35,248 nucleotides of DNA from Sphingobacteriaceae bacterium (GCA_947479815.1 CANKAT010000027.1:1-35248), one strand, 5' to 3'. Positions 1-9,954 are shown, counted from the first letter of the stretch. The notes: a model not told the origin generated them from the sequence alone. Numbers and translations are program-made.

Positions 1-3000
1 TATGATGTTAGTCTTAATATCAAATCCATAAATAGTTCCTTGATCACTTGTGAAAATCAGTTTTCGATCTCCTGTAATTACTGCAGATGCATTTATTGGC
101 GCATCAGAAATTATATTCCAGGCAACTTTACCTGTTTTTGAATCAATTGCAAAGAAATTCTTATTTGAAACCCCTAGATAAATTCTTTCAAATTGAGAGT
201 CAATAGTTGGAGTAACTAAAGATAAACCACCTAGGGGGATAGTTGGCCAAAGTGGTGCTCCAGTTTTGTTAAAACCATTTAAGGAACTTCCACTGGTAAT
301 GAATACAGAAGAATCTGCTGTAACAGATGGCGTAGTAAAAATTTTAGATGAAACTACCAAGGGGAAAATAGAATTTCCAGAACGATTAACTAAACTTACA
401 GACGCTCCATTGATCGGATCAAAATTTGAATCAGCTGCATATATTATATTGGAATTTAATGCAGTAATACCACCATAAAATGCTCCTTTAAAAGTTTTTG
501 TAAAAGAAACTAAGGAAATATATGCAGTCGTTGAATCTTTGCCCCCATCATTATCAGTAATTCTCAACATCAACTTATTCGTTCCTTGCTTATAATAATT
601 GACGAAAATAGTGTCACTTGAGTTAACTAAACTATCATTTACAAACCATTCGTATTTAGTTATTTTTCCATCAATATCCTTACTGCCGTATGATGAATAG
701 GTTGCTCTGATAAAGTTGTATTCTCCAACATTGTTAAATGTCTTATTTTCAAATTTTATTACTGATGGTCTTGAATTAAATGGTATTGCTTCTAAAACAT
801 TACTATACTCACTTTCTTCATTTTCAAAATTACCTGCAACCATTCGATAATAATATTTTCGATTTAATTGTAGCGTAGATTTATCAATATACGTATTCAC
901 TTTGCCAGAAATTGAATCAATTAATTTGCTTGGGTTTATAAGTGTATCTCTATAAATTTTAAAGTATTTTATGTTCTTATTCGAATTGGTAGCCCAAAAA
1001 AGCGTATCGATTTTATTTCCAGCTTTTATACTTAATAGCTTTGGAGAAGCGATAAAAGTTTTAAAATTAAATTTTGGAGACCATTTACTATATGCCTTCC
1101 CGGAACTTGACTTTACCTTCCAATAGTATTTTGAATTATGAGTTAAATTACTTTGAACCAAGAATGTATCAGGTACTATTTTCTCAGTCAAGTCAGTACT
1201 AAAAGTTGAATCTTTACTAAATTGAAGAGTGTAAAGTGAAGCACTATCTATCTTTGACCACGAAAATGAAATAGTTGTATCTATCTTTAATGAAAGATTT
1301 AAGGGAGCTTTTAGCTTTGGGGAGGTAAAAGCAATTGTTTTTATTTCATTAGAAAAACCACTCTCTCTATCTGATAAATCAACCGAAGTAAACCTATAAT
1401 GAAGTGGCTTATTAAATTCCTGATTTAAGCTATCCGTAAATTCTATGTTTGGATTTATTGACTGATATTTTGTAGATGGGGCTGAGGATAATCCCTTATA
1501 AACATTTATTTTTTTCAAATTATTTAATCCCGCCAGCTTAAATTTAAAAGATATCATACCATTATTAGAGCTATCAGCTACAACGTAGGGCGAAGGCTGG
1601 CTATAAATATTTTCATAAGCTCCTGCATCTGGATTAGATGCCGAGGGTCCTGGTCTAGGCAGGTCTAGAATGTCTGTAGTTATTCCAGAAATGGAACGAC
1701 CTAGCCCAATAGCCGGCGAATAATTAGCTAGTCTAAAGTCATTGTTTAAACTATCTAAAAATCTTGGGCTTGTATCAATATTAGATGTTGTACCTGGAAA
1801 ACCTCCCTTGACTATACTATTTTCTATGGATAAACCCCCTTGATACTTAATAGCTGATGAATTCCAGATAATCGAATTTTTTACATTTGGAGCAAATGTT
1901 GTTATACCAGTGGCATAAAACCAATTATTGGTATTATTTGTATAGGTTATGTTGTTGATGTATGGAATCGAATCTAAACCATTCGCTAAATCTAAAAATA
2001 CATTTGCATTATTATTATATACCAAGCAATTAGTGATAGTAAAATTATTTCGGTTTAATTGCAAAATACTCCCTTGTGAATGGTTTCTGAAAATGCAATT
2101 TTCAATTATTGGATTTGAAGTTTGTGTATAAATAGCCGATCCTGCAGAATTTCCTCCATCGGCAAATGTTAATCCTTTAAATAAACTTTTATCTCCATTT
2201 TGAGTAATAGCCATAATTTGGCTTGACAATAATGGTTTCAAAATAACTTTAGTAGCACCATTTATTCCTATAAAGCTTAATTGCTTATCACGATAACTAA
2301 TATTTTCAGTATAAGTTCCATCATTAATTAATATCGAATCACCAGAAACTGCATCAGTGCTGGCAGCAGAAATTTTTAATTTCGGACTTGTTTTACTGCC
2401 AATATTCGCGTCGTTCCCATTTTTAGCTACATAAATTATATTATTGGGTGAAGCAGATACTACATCTGAAAACTGGCTTTCTAATCCATAATTATCATAA
2501 CTTAAATCCAGGCTATCTATTGCAGATATTTTATAGTAATATTTTGTTTGAGCCGTAAGTCCGCGATCAATAAAATTTGAACTTACAGCGCTTCCTACTT
2601 TTGCATAAGTTGTGCCATTGGTAGACCTGTAAACATAATATGCATTTACACCAGTGGAAGTACTTGCAGTCCAACTTAATTTTATTTTCTTGGCAGCAAT
2701 ATCTGTTTTTAAATCTGCCGGTGCCTCAGGCGTTTTATTAGCAGGTGAATACCAGGATTCATTGCCATCAAACTGATCATCAGTTCCATCCTTACTTGTA
2801 TCATAAGCAGTAACGGCAATGTCATCGTTAATACCTACTCCTGCAGGCAATGTATAGGTTAATACATTTCCGACATCAACAGATGTAGTATATGAATAAC
2901 CAGTGTATCCACCGTAATATACTTTGTAACCGGCAATGTCGGATTCAGTGTTGGCAGACCAGGTTAAAATAATTCTATCATTGGCAAGATATTTGGCAAC

Positions 3001-4356
3001 ATTTGAAACAGGAGTTATTGGAGAATTTAAATTTTTCTGTTGAACATTGTTATTCAATGTTATTAGTCCTTTATTAAAATCATCATTATAATCAAATGTT
3101 TTAGAATCTATACTGCTACTTGATTGCCCATCAAAATATGTATTGTTTAGCGTTAATGGTTTTGTTGAATTATTATATAAAAAATAATTTCCATTGTTAT
3201 TTATGTTTGTATTTGTAAATGATATAGATCCAAAATTACTGAAGTAAATTGCATCCCTAGATTTGGAGAATGATGAATTTAAAATTGTGCTATTTCCAGA
3301 ATTGAACCTAACAGCATAATAATCTTTAGAAGATATGTTTAGCTTAGTGATACTCCCACCTCCCATAGAAACTAATGCATCAATACTTGCAGATCCTCCA
3401 AAATCCCTTGAGGTAGTTAAATTATTTTTATTTGATAATATAATTGAAGAAGTTATGTTGACTGTTGATGATGGATAATTTATTGGAGTATTTATTAAAA
3501 TAGATTTGGTAATATCCATTTGCCCATAATCACCTCTTCCACCAAATTGACAGTCTAGAAAACTTGTTCTTTGAATTGTAAAATTAGCACCGCAACAACC
3601 CATTAAAAAATTACTGTTTTTCGAAATGCATTCATTTAGCGTTATACCATAGTTATATGAATCGGAGTTAATTGTTGAATTATTAATTAATGAATTACTT
3701 AAAATAATTGGTTCAGTTCTTGGGTATCCACCCATTATATAAACATTAATTAACTCAGAATAATTAATTAATAATCTGCTAGAAGTTGAATATCCTTTTG
3801 TTAGTAAGTAGGTATTAGTAAATTTTGAATTAGAAATCACTAAATCACCTGAATTTTTTGGCGTTTGTTCTGCATGTTCAGCTTCATTCCCTATTCTCAA
3901 AAAATTTTGTCTTTGATCTATTGTATTATTAAATAAGATGTAGCTAAGTTGAGAATTAGCTAAATTTGTCTTCTGAAAATCTAAAAAGAAATTAACAGCA
4001 GATGCATAACTTGATGTAAATTTTATGTTATTGTTTGTATTTCCTATTGCATTTATAGTGCCATTAATTATGATTGTGTAGTCATTTTCTCTGAACACTT
4101 CAACACCAGGCTCAATTGTCAATGTTGCACTTGATGTGATTCCAATATTGCCAGTTAATTTATAAGGACTACCCAATTTCGTCCAAGTAGTATTAGCAGA
4201 AATAACTCCACTCACATTAGTCTGCCCAAACAAAAAGTTTACAGAAAAAGTAAGACAAGTAACTAGAACAATAATGAAATTGTTTTTAGTTAAAAATACT
4301 CCATTTAAATAAAGTGTTTTTAAAAGAAGATTACTTAGCTTTTTGATTACTCTCAA
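1..4356 (-). CDS. Giant exported beta-helix / FN3 / PQQ-propeller protein (C-terminus outside window)
   Basis: I read this frame line by line: it has no stop from 4368 down to base 1, giving at least 1452 codons. The only plausible in-frame start is TTG at 4356. It yields a 45-residue leader with a hydrophobic stretch ending in LFGQ, which fits a secretion signal. Visible modules are: a right-handed beta-helix rich in Asn, Ser and Ile (residues about 50-435); two FN3-like domains (about 450-635, with WSA/WTAS and TKYYYKI patterns); a second beta-helix opening with YVAKNGNDANIG and ending in PDAGAYE (about 640-910); roughly three more FN3-like repeats (to about 1190); a PKD-like module (WFVNDSL, ITDNDGG); and the start of a PQQ-type propeller (GKVAWN, GTIYGFD). 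In Bacteroidota such proteins are usually surface-bound or secreted adhesins or polysaccharide-binding proteins, often with a C-terminal T9SS sorting domain, which would lie outside the window. Substrate unknown. The ATG at 4304 is one base out of frame (see findings). Confidence 0.85.
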   Translation of the reverse strand, partial: MRVIKKLSNLLLKTLYLNGVFLTKNNFIIVLVTCLTFSVNFLFGQTNVSGVISANTTWTKLGSPYKLTGNIGITSSATLTIEPGVEVFRENDYTIIINGTINAIGNTNNNIKFTSSYASAVNFFLDFQKTNLANSQLSYILFNNTIDQRQNFLRIGNEAEHAEQTPKNSGDLVISNSKFTNTYLLTKGYSTSSRLLINYSELINVYIMGGYPRTEPIILSNSLINNSTINSDSYNYGITLNECISKNSNFLMGCCGANFTIQRTSFLDCQFGGRGDYGQMDITKSILINTPINYPSSTVNITSSIILSNKNNLTTSRDFGGSASIDALVSMGGGSITKLNISSKDYYAVRFNSGNSTILNSSFSKSRDAIYFSNFGSISFTNTNINNNGNYFLYNNSTKPLTLNNTYFDGQSSSSIDSKTFDYNDDFNKGLITLNNNVQQKNLNSPITPVSNVAKYLANDRIILTWSANTESDIAGYKVYYGGYTGYSYTTSVDVGNVLTYTLPAGVGINDDIAVTAYDTSKDGTDDQFDGNESWYSPANKTPEAPADLKTDIAAKKIKLSWTASTSTGVNAYYVYRSTNGTTYAKVGSAVSSNFIDRGLTAQTKYYYKISAIDSLDLSYDNYGLESQFSDVVSASPNNIIYVAKNGNDANIGSKTSPKLKISAASTDAVSGDSILINDGTYTENISYRDKQLSFIGINGATKVILKPLLSSQIMAITQNGDKSLFKGLTFADGGNSAGSAIYTQTSNPIIENCIFRNHSQGSILQLNRNNFTITNCLVYNNNANVFLDLANGLDSIPYINNITYTNNTNNWFYATGITTFAPNVKNSIIWNSSAIKYQGGLSIENSIVKGGFPGTTSNIDTSPRFLDSLNNDFRLANYSPAIGLGRSISGITTDILDLPRPGPSASNPDAGAYENIYSQPSPYVVADSSNNGMISFKFKLAGLNNLKKINVYKGLSSAPSTKYQSINPNIEFTDSLNQEFNKPLHYRFTSVDLSDRESGFSNEIKTIAFTSPKLKAPLNLSLKIDTTISFSWSKIDSASLYTLQFSKDSTFSTDLTEKIVPDTFLVQSNLTHNSKYYWKVKSSSGKAYSKWSPKFNFKTFIASPKLLSIKAGNKIDTLFWATNSNKNIKYFKIYRDTLINPSKLIDSISGKVNTYIDKSTLQLNRKYYYRMVAGNFENEESEYSNVLEAIPFNSRPSVIKFENKTFNNVGEYNFIRATYSSYGSKDIDGKITKYEWFVNDSLVNSSDTIFVNYYKQGTNKLMLRITDNDGGKDSTTAYISLVSFTKTFKGAFYGGITALNSNIIYAADSNFDPINGASVSLVNRSGNSIFPLVVSSKIFTTPSVTADSSVFITSGSSLNGFNKTGAPLWPTIPLGGLSLVTPTIDSQFERIYLGVSNKNFFAIDSKTGKVAWNIISDAPINASAVITGDRKLIFTSDQGTIYGFDIKTNII

Positions 4357-4592
4357 TTTAAAATGTCGTTATTGTTTAAAATACAATTGGTTAGTATTAT
4401 CAATACTTAAGTCTATAAATCAATGAAAGTATAATCTTGAAAGGATTACACAATTTTTCATTCCTTTATAAGATTACTTAAACGCTTGAAAATTAATATT
4501 TTACATCAGATTAAATAAATGTACATTAAATTATATTCATAGAATAAATATTTCTTGTGAATCGTGTGAACTAACCTGTTATTGCATAATTA

Positions 4593-4887
4593 TTAATTGA
4601 AAAACCTATCCGGTACCCACTGATTTAACACCCTGTACATTATTTTATGCTTCTTGTGCTGAGCCACAGCTTCCACATATACAATTGTTCCTTCTTTAAT
4701 GATTCCTACAGCTTGTACCACTTATTAAACCCTTTCAGGTTTGAGGGTATGTAGAGAGTAAAATCGTAATCGTTCCAGATAGGAATTAATTTGTGTGAGG
4801 ATGTTTCTTCATTTTCTATGGTGTTTCAATTATCTTTGTCACCAAAAGCTGTCACCAATTGATGATTAATTCATCGAAAACAGCTTT
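4593..4887 (-). pseudogene. Decayed gene remnant of unknown family
   Basis: The intergenic region contains protein-like sequence split over reading frames. The 3' part (4718-4593) encodes a 41-residue open stretch beginning VQAVGIIKEGTIVYVEAVAQ and ending in VPDRFFN plus TAA. Just upstream, another frame carries IPIWNDYDFTLYIPSN followed by LKGFNKWYKL and a stop at 4708-4706. Further upstream, pieces reading KAVFDELIINW (4887-4855) and an in-frame TGA are seen. The frames join end to end, as expected for a gene disabled by indels and stops. I do not recognise the family. The 41-residue 3' part could instead be a small real gene, but it has no obvious start or ribosome-binding site. The remaining bases between 4369 and 4912 show nothing else. 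Confidence 0.4.
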
Positions 4888-4912
4888 TATACCAATTTAA
4901 TACACTTAGTTT

Positions 4913-5317
4913 ATGAACTATTGGTTAGTTAAGTCAGAACCTTTTAAATACAGTTGGGAAGCATTCAATCAGGATGGTCGTACCTTCTGGGATGGTGTGC
5001 GTAATTATCAAGCAAGAAATAATTTGAGAGAGATGAAAGAAGGCGATCTGGTTCTCTTTTATCATAGTAATGAAGGTAAATCAGTTGTAGGGATAGCCAA
5101 AGTGGTAAAAGAGTCCTATCAGGATCCCACAACAGAAGACAAAAATTGGGTAGTAGTTGATTTGGTACCTATTGAAACCCTTAAACATCCAGTTACTTTG
5201 GAGCAAATTAAAGCAGATTCACGCCTCCAAAATATCGGTTTGGTAAAGCAGGGCCGCCTTTCTGTAATGGGAATGAAAGTAGAGGAGTTTGACAGGATTG
5301 TGGAATTGGGAAGCTAA
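4913..5317 (+). CDS. EVE domain (PUA-like) protein
   Basis: This 134-residue protein is essentially a single EVE domain. It opens with the family signature MNYWLVKSEP, followed by WDGVRNYQARNNLREMKEGD and LVLFYHSN. EVE domains share the PUA-like fold and are thought to bind modified nucleobases in RNA or DNA. Stand-alone versions about this size (THYN1-like) are widespread in bacteria and eukaryotes, and their exact cellular target is usually unknown. The length matches the family, and the ATG at 4913 places the conserved N-terminus exactly at the start. The stop codon is followed within a few bases by a repeat array. The gene has no operon partner here; the sequence upstream is a decayed remnant on the opposite strand. 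Confidence 0.92.
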   Translation: MNYWLVKSEPFKYSWEAFNQDGRTFWDGVRNYQARNNLREMKEGDLVLFYHSNEGKSVVGIAKVVKESYQDPTTEDKNWVVVDLVPIETLKHPVTLEQIKADSRLQNIGLVKQGRLSVMGMKVEEFDRIVELGS

Positions 5318-5321
5318 TTGT

Positions 5322-5752
5322 TGGGTTGTCTGTTATCAGTTGTCAGTTGTCAGTTATCAGTTATCTGTTGCCAGTTGGTTAGTTGGTTAGTTGGTTAGGT
5401 GGTTAGGTGGTTAGTTGGTTAGTTGGTTAGGTGGTTAGAATTGCCTTCAACTACTTCATTTCAAATGATTGCTCTTCTCTGCTTTTACCTTTCTTCTGTT
5501 ATCAGTTATCAGTTATCTGTTGGCAGTTGGTTAGTTGGTTACCCGATAGCTATCGGGTTGGTTAGGTGGTTAGAATTGCCTTCAACTACTTCATTTCAAA
5601 TTATTGCTATTCTCTGCTTTCACCTTTCAGCTTTTACCTTTCAGCTTTCACCTTTCCGCTTTCCCCTTTCAACTTAAAACCTACAACTTATAACCTACAA
5701 CCTACAACTTATAACCTACAACTTACAACTTAATACTTACAACTTACAACTC
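5322..5752. repeat. Degenerate word-repeat array with two 71-bp direct repeats
   Basis: The gap between the EVE gene and the thioesterase consists almost entirely of short degenerate words. It begins with variants of gttatcagttgtcag, passes into gttagttggtta words, then cagctttcaccttt words, and ends in acctacaacttataacct/acttacaactt words. Two 71-bp segments, 5423-5493 and 5558-5628, differ at only three positions and are separated by a 64-bp spacer. The array starts a few bases after the EVE stop codon and reaches into the last codons of the thioesterase. An open frame at 5423-5677 is made only of repeat sequence and I do not treat it as a gene. The words at the right end are the reverse complement of those at 24683-24870. 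Confidence 0.85.
5541..5558. repeat. Perfect 18-bp palindrome within the repeat array
   Basis: ACCCGATAGCTATCGGGT is its own reverse complement with no mismatches and no loop. It interrupts the gttagttggtta words directly before the second 71-bp repeat copy and is absent from the first copy. It could be a protein-binding palindrome, a hairpin-forming element, or a dispersed intergenic repeat. Nothing in the window decides between these. Confidence 0.8.
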
Positions 5753-6274
5753 ACTTTGATTCAAAAAAAGCGCTTTCAACTCTGTTGCATCATTGGCTTT
5801 CATTTTTCCTGCAAGAACAAGTCGTAACTGTCGGCGTCGCAGGGCCCCATCAAATAGTTTTTTTTCTACTTCGCTTTCAGGCGTTAATTCTGGAACTGGG
5901 ATTGTTTTTCCATTAGCATCGATTGCTACGAAGGTGTAAAAAGCTTCGTTAGAACGTACTCTTGTTCCAGAAGGGATATTTTCAGCCCAAACGTCTAATC
6001 GTACCTCCATCGATGTGCTAAATGCACGTGTAACCTTGGCTTCAATCGTGATCACATCGCCCAGTTTGATTGCATGCTTGAAGGATACGTTATCTACTGA
6101 TGCGGTAACTACAATATTATTACAATGCTTTTGTGCTGAGATTGCTGCGGCTATATCCATCCAATGAAGTAGACGGCCACCCATCAGGTTATTTAATGTA
6201 TTGGTATCGTTTGGAAGTACCAGTTCATTCATGATCGTAAATGAACCTTGCGGGCTTTTCAATATTGTACTCAT
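5744..6274 (-). CDS. Acyl-CoA thioesterase, hotdog fold (YciA/BFIT-like)
   Basis: The protein has 176 residues from the ATG at 6274. I chose this start because the 13-residue upstream extension would use GTG and run through a promoter-like box. Motifs typical of acyl-CoA thioesterases of the hotdog superfamily are visible: NDTNTLNNLMGGRLLHWMD, then ASVDNVSFKHAIKLGD (the helix and following strand of the hotdog fold), then SNEAFYTFVAID. Such enzymes hydrolyse acyl-CoAs to free fatty acid and CoA in the cytoplasm; the chain-length preference is not readable. A basic C-terminal tail (about residues 135-176) follows the hotdog domain. The last codons and the TAA stop lie inside a repeat word (gttgtaagttg), so the present C-terminus was probably set by the array. 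Confidence 0.88.
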   Translation of the reverse strand: MSTILKSPQGSFTIMNELVLPNDTNTLNNLMGGRLLHWMDIAAAISAQKHCNNIVVTASVDNVSFKHAIKLGDVITIEAKVTRAFSTSMEVRLDVWAENIPSGTRVRSNEAFYTFVAIDANGKTIPVPELTPESEVEKKLFDGALRRRQLRLVLAGKMKANDATELKALFLNQSEL

Positions 6275-6278
6275 GAAG

Positions 6279-6286
6279 CAAAGATA
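6279..6286 (-). promoter_or_regulatory. TAnnTTTG -7 box of the thioesterase gene
   Basis: On the minus strand the sequence TATCTTTG lies 4 nt before the ATG at 6274, an exact match to the Bacteroidota -7 consensus TAnnTTTG. At this distance transcription would begin at or very near the start codon. I see no clear -33 element. Confidence 0.5.
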
Positions 6287-6382
6287 ATCCTTTTTGTGAT
6301 TGCTAGTCTGCACTATATGGTAAGCTCATACAGACGTAAATGGTTACAGACTATTTATGATAATTTGTTTTATATTAAGAGT

Positions 6383-6408
6383 TTAGCGTCTCTGCGTCTC
6401 TGCGAGAC
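6383..6408. repeat. Short intergenic repeat of the gcgtctctgcgtctctgcg type
   Basis: The sequence gcgtctctgcgtctctgcg contains back-to-back copies of a tctctgcg word. On the other strand it reads as the cgcagagacgcagag motif. From memory, similar CGCAGAGxCGCAGAG words occur as intergenic repeats in several phyla. It is non-coding, and the rest of 6314-6540 shows no gene. Confidence 0.45.
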
Positions 6409-6540
6409 TATTTTTAAAAAACTATTATTGCCGATTTTGTAATTTGAATTCAAGTGTTGATTATACATAAAAAGATATTTCTTGCGATGACGTTAAGGGT
6501 TACCGTACCAAGCTTAAAATCTTTTTTGAATCTATATCAG

Positions 6541-6557
6541 TCCGGACTTGATCCGGA
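6541..6557 (-). terminator. Inverted repeat TCCGGA-loop-TCCGGA after the Plug gene
   Basis: Directly after the stop codon of the 6558-7853 gene lies TCCGGA, a 5-base loop, and TCCGGA again, which can fold into a 6-bp GC-rich hairpin. It has no strong T-tract. It may be a transcription terminator or a dispersed palindromic repeat. Confidence 0.35.
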
Positions 6558-7862
<1,305 letters not shown>

Positions 7863-7898
7863 TTATGCCCTTGCTTTAAAAATGTGGAAATCGAAATT

Positions 7899-9818
7899 TT
7901 AGTTTCCTTCGAGTTCCATGATCTCTTCTGCCATGCGTTCCCATTCAGCCTGGGCTTTTAATAAACGTGGACCTAACTGCTGATAACGCCTGTTGGCTTC
8001 AGCAAGTTTCTCTGGATCACTATAAACTTCTTCTCTGCTCAATTCCAACTCGGCTTCTTTAACAGAATTTTCCATTTCTGCAATCTCAGCTTCAAGCTTT
8101 TGAAGGTCAAGATTTAGTTTCTTGATCTCTTTACTTTTATCGTCAGTTTGAACCTTTGCTTTCTCTTCTTTCTTTTCCTCTTTTTTAGGTGTTGCTACTA
8201 TATTTTTAGGGACATAAACTCTTTTAGAGTTCCATTCTTCGTATTCTTCATAGGTACCCGGGTACTCTTTGATTTCCTGATCTTCAATGAACCAAATCTT
8301 ATTGGCGACATTATCAAGTAAATATCTATCGTGAGATACTACAATAAATGTTCCTTCGTACTGTTTTAAAGCAGATATTAGAATGTTTACAGAGGCAATA
8401 TCCAAGTGATTGGTAGGCTCATCTAGAATCAGGAAGTTTGCATCAGCAGTTAAGGCCTTGGCAAGTGCAACCCTTGACTTTTCTCCTCCAGAAAGAACCT
8501 TGATCTTTTTGAAAACATCATCTCCTGTGAATAAAAAACATCCTAAAATAGAACGCAATTCTGTTTCTGTATGCTTTGGAGCAAATGCTTGAAGCTCTTG
8601 AATTAGCGTGTTCTCTAAATGAAGAGCTTCTAACTGATGCTGTGCGAAAAATGTTTGTGTTACATTATGTCCAGTTTCACACATACCGGTAAAATTATTT
8701 TTATCTGCACCGGCAATGATCTTAAGTACTGTTGATTTACCACGACCATTTGCACCGATAAGAGCTATTTTATCTCCCTTTTCAATGGTTGCTGTCGCAT
8801 TTTTAACAATTGGCACACCCGGATAAGACTTGTTCAAATCTTCAATACGTATAACATGCCTTCCAGATTGCTTGCTAAATTTAAAGCTGAAGTTAACCGA
8901 TGGGTTGTCATCGTCCACATCATCTACACGCTCCATTTTTTCAAGGGCTTTGATCCGCGACTGAGCCATTTTAGCTTTGCTGGCTTTAGCTCTAAAACGC
9001 TCAATTAGACGCTCTTCTTGTTTGATCTTAGCCTGCTGGTTTTTAAATTGTCCGCTTTGAATTTCTTCTCTTAGTCCTTTTTCCTCTACATAAAAACTGT
9101 AGTTTCCTGCATAAGGAATTAGTTTGCCTTTTCTTGACTCAACAATCTTCTTAACAACTCTATCTAGGAAATACCTATCGTGTGAAACGATCACGATTGC
9201 TCCTTCAAAAGCCTGTAAATAGGTTTCAAGCCATTTGATAGATGGAAGATCCAGGTGATTGGTAGGTTCGTCTAACAATAGGATGTCGGGATTTTGGAGC
9301 AATATCCTTGCAAGCATTACACGCATGCGCCATCCTCCTGAAAATTCTGAAAGAGTACGCTGTGTATCTACCTCACTAAACCCCAGACCTGCCATGATTT
9401 CATGTGCGCGGTATTCGATACTATATCCGTCAAGTGCTTCAAATTCATTTTGCTTATCACTTAACTTATGAAGAAGGTCATCGGTATACTCCGTTTCTAG
9501 TTTCTTAAGAATGGATTCTATTTCTGTATGAAGTTGGTTTTGGCGCTCAAAAGCCTCCATGGCAACATGCAAAATGCTTTTATCACTCTGGTAAGAAAGA
9601 AGATCCTGATTCAGATAACCGATCTTAATATCTTTTGCCATGGAGATGGTTCCACTTGTAGCGGCGTAGTCTCCAACAATTATTTTTAACAGTGTAGTTT
9701 TACCAGTTCCATTTGCACCGATCAGACCGATTTTTTCACCCGGTTTGATGTGCCAGTTTGCTTCGTCGTATAATGCCCTTGCACCGATCTCGAATATTAG
9801 ATTATTTATTGCGATCAT
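7899..9818 (-). CDS. ABC-F family ATPase
   Basis: The protein has 639 residues from the ATG at 9818; a TTG three codons upstream is less likely because it overlaps the promoter box. It has two nucleotide-binding domains and no membrane segments. NBD1 has Walker A GANGTGKTT (34-42), signature LSEFSGGW (157-163) and Walker B with LLDEPTNHLD (181-190). A charged linker spans about 240-300. NBD2 has Walker A GANGRGKST (355-363), signature LSGGE (442-446) and ILDEPTNHLD. The C-terminal ~90 residues are rich in Lys and Glu and should form a coiled coil, as in Uup/YdiF-type members. ABC-F proteins bind the ribosomal E site and rescue or regulate translating ribosomes. Resistance-type members usually have a longer inter-domain linker and no target is visible here, so I read it as a housekeeping factor. 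Confidence 0.93.
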   Translation of the reverse strand: MIAINNLIFEIGARALYDEANWHIKPGEKIGLIGANGTGKTTLLKIIVGDYAATSGTISMAKDIKIGYLNQDLLSYQSDKSILHVAMEAFERQNQLHTEIESILKKLETEYTDDLLHKLSDKQNEFEALDGYSIEYRAHEIMAGLGFSEVDTQRTLSEFSGGWRMRVMLARILLQNPDILLLDEPTNHLDLPSIKWLETYLQAFEGAIVIVSHDRYFLDRVVKKIVESRKGKLIPYAGNYSFYVEEKGLREEIQSGQFKNQQAKIKQEERLIERFRAKASKAKMAQSRIKALEKMERVDDVDDDNPSVNFSFKFSKQSGRHVIRIEDLNKSYPGVPIVKNATATIEKGDKIALIGANGRGKSTVLKIIAGADKNNFTGMCETGHNVTQTFFAQHQLEALHLENTLIQELQAFAPKHTETELRSILGCFLFTGDDVFKKIKVLSGGEKSRVALAKALTADANFLILDEPTNHLDIASVNILISALKQYEGTFIVVSHDRYLLDNVANKIWFIEDQEIKEYPGTYEEYEEWNSKRVYVPKNIVATPKKEEKKEEKAKVQTDDKSKEIKKLNLDLQKLEAEIAEMENSVKEAELELSREEVYSDPEKLAEANRRYQQLGPRLLKAQAEWERMAEEIMELEGN

Positions 9819-9824
9819 TTGCCG

Positions 9825-9832
9825 CAAAAGTA
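9825..9832 (-). promoter_or_regulatory. TAnnTTTG -7 box of the ABC-F gene
   Basis: The minus strand carries TACTTTTG 6 nt before the ATG at 9818, an exact TAnnTTTG match. Transcription would start near or at the start codon. The box overlaps the alternative TTG start, which argues for the ATG. Confidence 0.5.
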
Positions 9833-9954
9833 CGGATTTTATAGATTATTTTTTTCTAAAAGCACGCTCCGGGATGATTTTGCTTTGAAATGGAATATTG
9901 TCTTATATTTTGATGTAAATCGTATTGAATTATTCAGGTTGCTTAGCTTAATTC

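Noticed and set aside
266-478. Plus-strand open frames inside the 1-4356 gene
   Set aside because: They are antisense to a continuous minus-strand frame with recognisable domains and have no features of their own.
5423-5677. Open frame of 84 codons on the plus strand
   Set aside because: It consists only of repeat words and the 71-bp copies; its translation is itself repetitive and unlike a protein.
5322-5752. Insertion sequence or transposon remnant
   Set aside because: No transposase-like frame, terminal inverted repeats or target duplication could be found.
7899-9818. Antibiotic-resistance ABC-F protein
   Set aside because: The inter-domain linker is not notably extended, the C-terminal coiled coil is of housekeeping type, and there is no resistance context.
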